From UBA4736 sp002404015 (GTDB lineage Bacteria; Chloroflexota; Dormibacteria; Dormibacterales; Dormibacteraceae): a stretch of DNA of 39,041 nt. Positions 38,355 to 39,041 of the stretch are shown here, piece after piece. Positions within the stretch are counted from its first letter, which is position 1, and each line of letters opens with the position of its first letter. The stretch covers positions 1 to 39,041 of the forward strand of contig DAIOCN010000026.1 in NCBI GenBank assembly GCA_036747295.1, given 5' to 3'. The notes beneath the pieces were generated by a model. That model worked only from the letters and a program-made list of their open reading frames with translations. It was not told where the DNA came from and searched no databases. A program made the position numbers and the translations under genes.

Positions 38355-38825
38355 TTGGCGACGCTATTTCTCACGTGCGGACTACCGGGTGCTGGCAAGA
38401 CGACGCTGGCCCGAGCCCTGGAAGAGCGTCACTCTGCGGTGCGCCTGACTGCCGATGAATGGATGCTCGAGCTTTATCCGGATGAGTCTCGACCCGCCAT
38501 CGATCGCCGCCGAAACGGGATGGAGCGTCTTCAATGGCGCGTTGCTGAGCGGCTGCTGAGAATTGGCTGCAACGTGGTCGTCGATTGGGGGCTCTGGACA
38601 CGCGAAGAGCGCGAGACATATCGCAAGCGAGCGCGAGCGCTGGGCGCACGAGTCGTGCTAGTTGTCGCCCAGGCTTCGGTGAACGAGCTCATTAGGCGCA
38701 CCAACGCCCGGCGGCTCGAGTCGATGCGGCAGTTGGATATCTCTGAGCGCGAGATCCGGGACTGGTCATTGTTGTTCGAGGCCCCCGCGCCCGATGAGAT
38801 CGCGCTGTACGACGCGCCGCAGTAA
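38355..38825 (+). CDS. P-loop kinase / AAA_33-type ATPase
   Basis: This 156-residue nucleotide-binding protein has Walker A GLPGAGKTTLARALE at the N-terminus. LTADEWMLELYPDESR follows, and VVVDWGLWTREERETYRKRA is a Walker-B-like Asp with the substrate region. LIRRTNARR is the arginine-rich lid. This is the layout of AAA_33 small kinases (zeta-toxin, chloramphenicol phosphotransferase and polynucleotide-kinase relatives). The substrate is unknown; an antibiotic or nucleotide kinase role is possible. TTG 38355 is required to include the Walker A strand and has a TACGCT box at seven bases. Confidence 0.8.
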   Translation: MATLFLTCGLPGAGKTTLARALEERHSAVRLTADEWMLELYPDESRPAIDRRRNGMERLQWRVAERLLRIGCNVVVDWGLWTREERETYRKRARALGARVVLVVAQASVNELIRRTNARRLESMRQLDISEREIRDWSLLFEAPAPDEIALYDAPQ

Positions 38826-38860
38826 ACCGACTCACCGTTCTGTGAACCGCTGGACACATT

Positions 38861-38919
38861 CAAGCGCCAAGCGGCAAGCATTGCGTAGCTCACCCACTCC
38901 GCCTCCGATGGCTGACGTA
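38861..38919 (-). pseudogene. remnant of a NarL-type kinase membrane domain
   Basis: The minus frame reads RVRQPSEAEWVSYAMLAAW. It matches RQPTEAQWLSYPVVAALGL in the membrane domain of the kinase at 31225-32379. No further kinase sequence follows in this frame. It looks like a scrap of a paralogous or duplicated sensor gene. Confidence 0.4.
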
Positions 38920-39041
38920 CCCTGAAGGCGAAAGGATTGATTTCCGAACATCGCGTCACCTGCCTACGTAGGTAGCTGGACGGCCAGTCCCTAGTGCTCC
39001 GTTCGAGAAATAGCTCGACAACGGTTGACCTTTTCGAGGAT
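38920..39041. other. window end, no gene seen
   Basis: No coding signal is seen. The only structure is the ten-base palindrome CCTACGTAGG (38971-38980). Sequence is AT-richer than the bulk of the window. Confidence 0.4.

Noticed and set aside
38219..38458. 79-codon frame with CPGCG
   Set aside because: No promoter box or ribosome site, no family match, and it runs into the P-loop kinase gene in another frame.
1..39041. CRISPR arrays, rRNA operons or intact tRNA genes
   Set aside because: No regularly spaced repeats, no rRNA-like blocks and no complete cloverleaf were seen; only the tRNA-Ser 3' fragment at 36338-36361.

Overview
The window is high-GC, gene-dense bacterial DNA with many 1-4 base stop/start overlaps and frequent GTG/TTG starts. 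An LprG-type lipoprotein next to a P55-like MFS pump, a SCO4226-like DUF4242 protein, a macrolide-type glycosyltransferase, NarL-type two-component genes and an NHEJ ligase split into two genes suggest an actinobacterium or a neighbouring lineage (Dormibacterota or Chloroflexota). No rRNA or other marker gene fixes this. About 17 genes that open a transcription unit have a TANNNT hexamer ending 5-9 bases before the start codon, the architecture of leaderless mRNAs. I used it to choose several starts and to support one small gene.

Left part (1-24,000) is mostly housekeeping and accessory metabolism: a cut-off flavoprotein disulfide reductase, a ring-cleavage/glyoxalase-fold enzyme coupled to a threonine dehydratase-like enzyme, the LprG-MFS pair, an alkyl-DHAP-synthase-like flavoprotein coupled to a type II NADH dehydrogenase, a hairpin-forming MITE-like element (7.2 kb), a hotdog thioesterase, an MhqO-like dioxygenase, a GAF/PAS histidine kinase, a secreted GH5 glycosidase, an SDR lacking its catalytic residues, a glutathione peroxidase, a two-gene LigD, and a coupled set of DUF6220-like protein, a 962-residue PRTase/kinase-like/HAD fusion and a GT4 glycosyltransferase.

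Middle part (about 24.2-30.7 kb) looks like a mobile defence island. A large serine recombinase sits directly beside a membrane-protein gene that appears cut off. The cargo is a Phd-like antitoxin with its own operator, a translationally coupled pair (Schlafen-type AlbA_2 protein plus an unrecognised 231-residue protein), a divergent Dam-type adenine methylase, a small membrane protein and an AbiTii abortive-infection protein followed by a strong hairpin. The AlbA_2/unknown pair is the best candidate for an undescribed system. A LexA-like box and a broken response regulator mark the right side.

Right part (31-39 kb): a NarL-type kinase with its truncated regulator, a membrane protein, decayed coding traces, a TetR-glycosyltransferase operon, a MazF remnant, DUF4242, and then a 24-base tRNA-Ser 3' end that reads as an attachment-site scar. 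Beyond it lie short, partly broken genes (multicopper-oxidase-like lipoprotein, small frameshifted protein, P-loop kinase), as expected for an old island that runs past the window end.

Several genes carry single-base frame breaks (15.8, 26.0, 36.6 and 37.4 kb, and probably 3.2 kb). Real decay and consensus errors cannot be told apart from this sequence alone.
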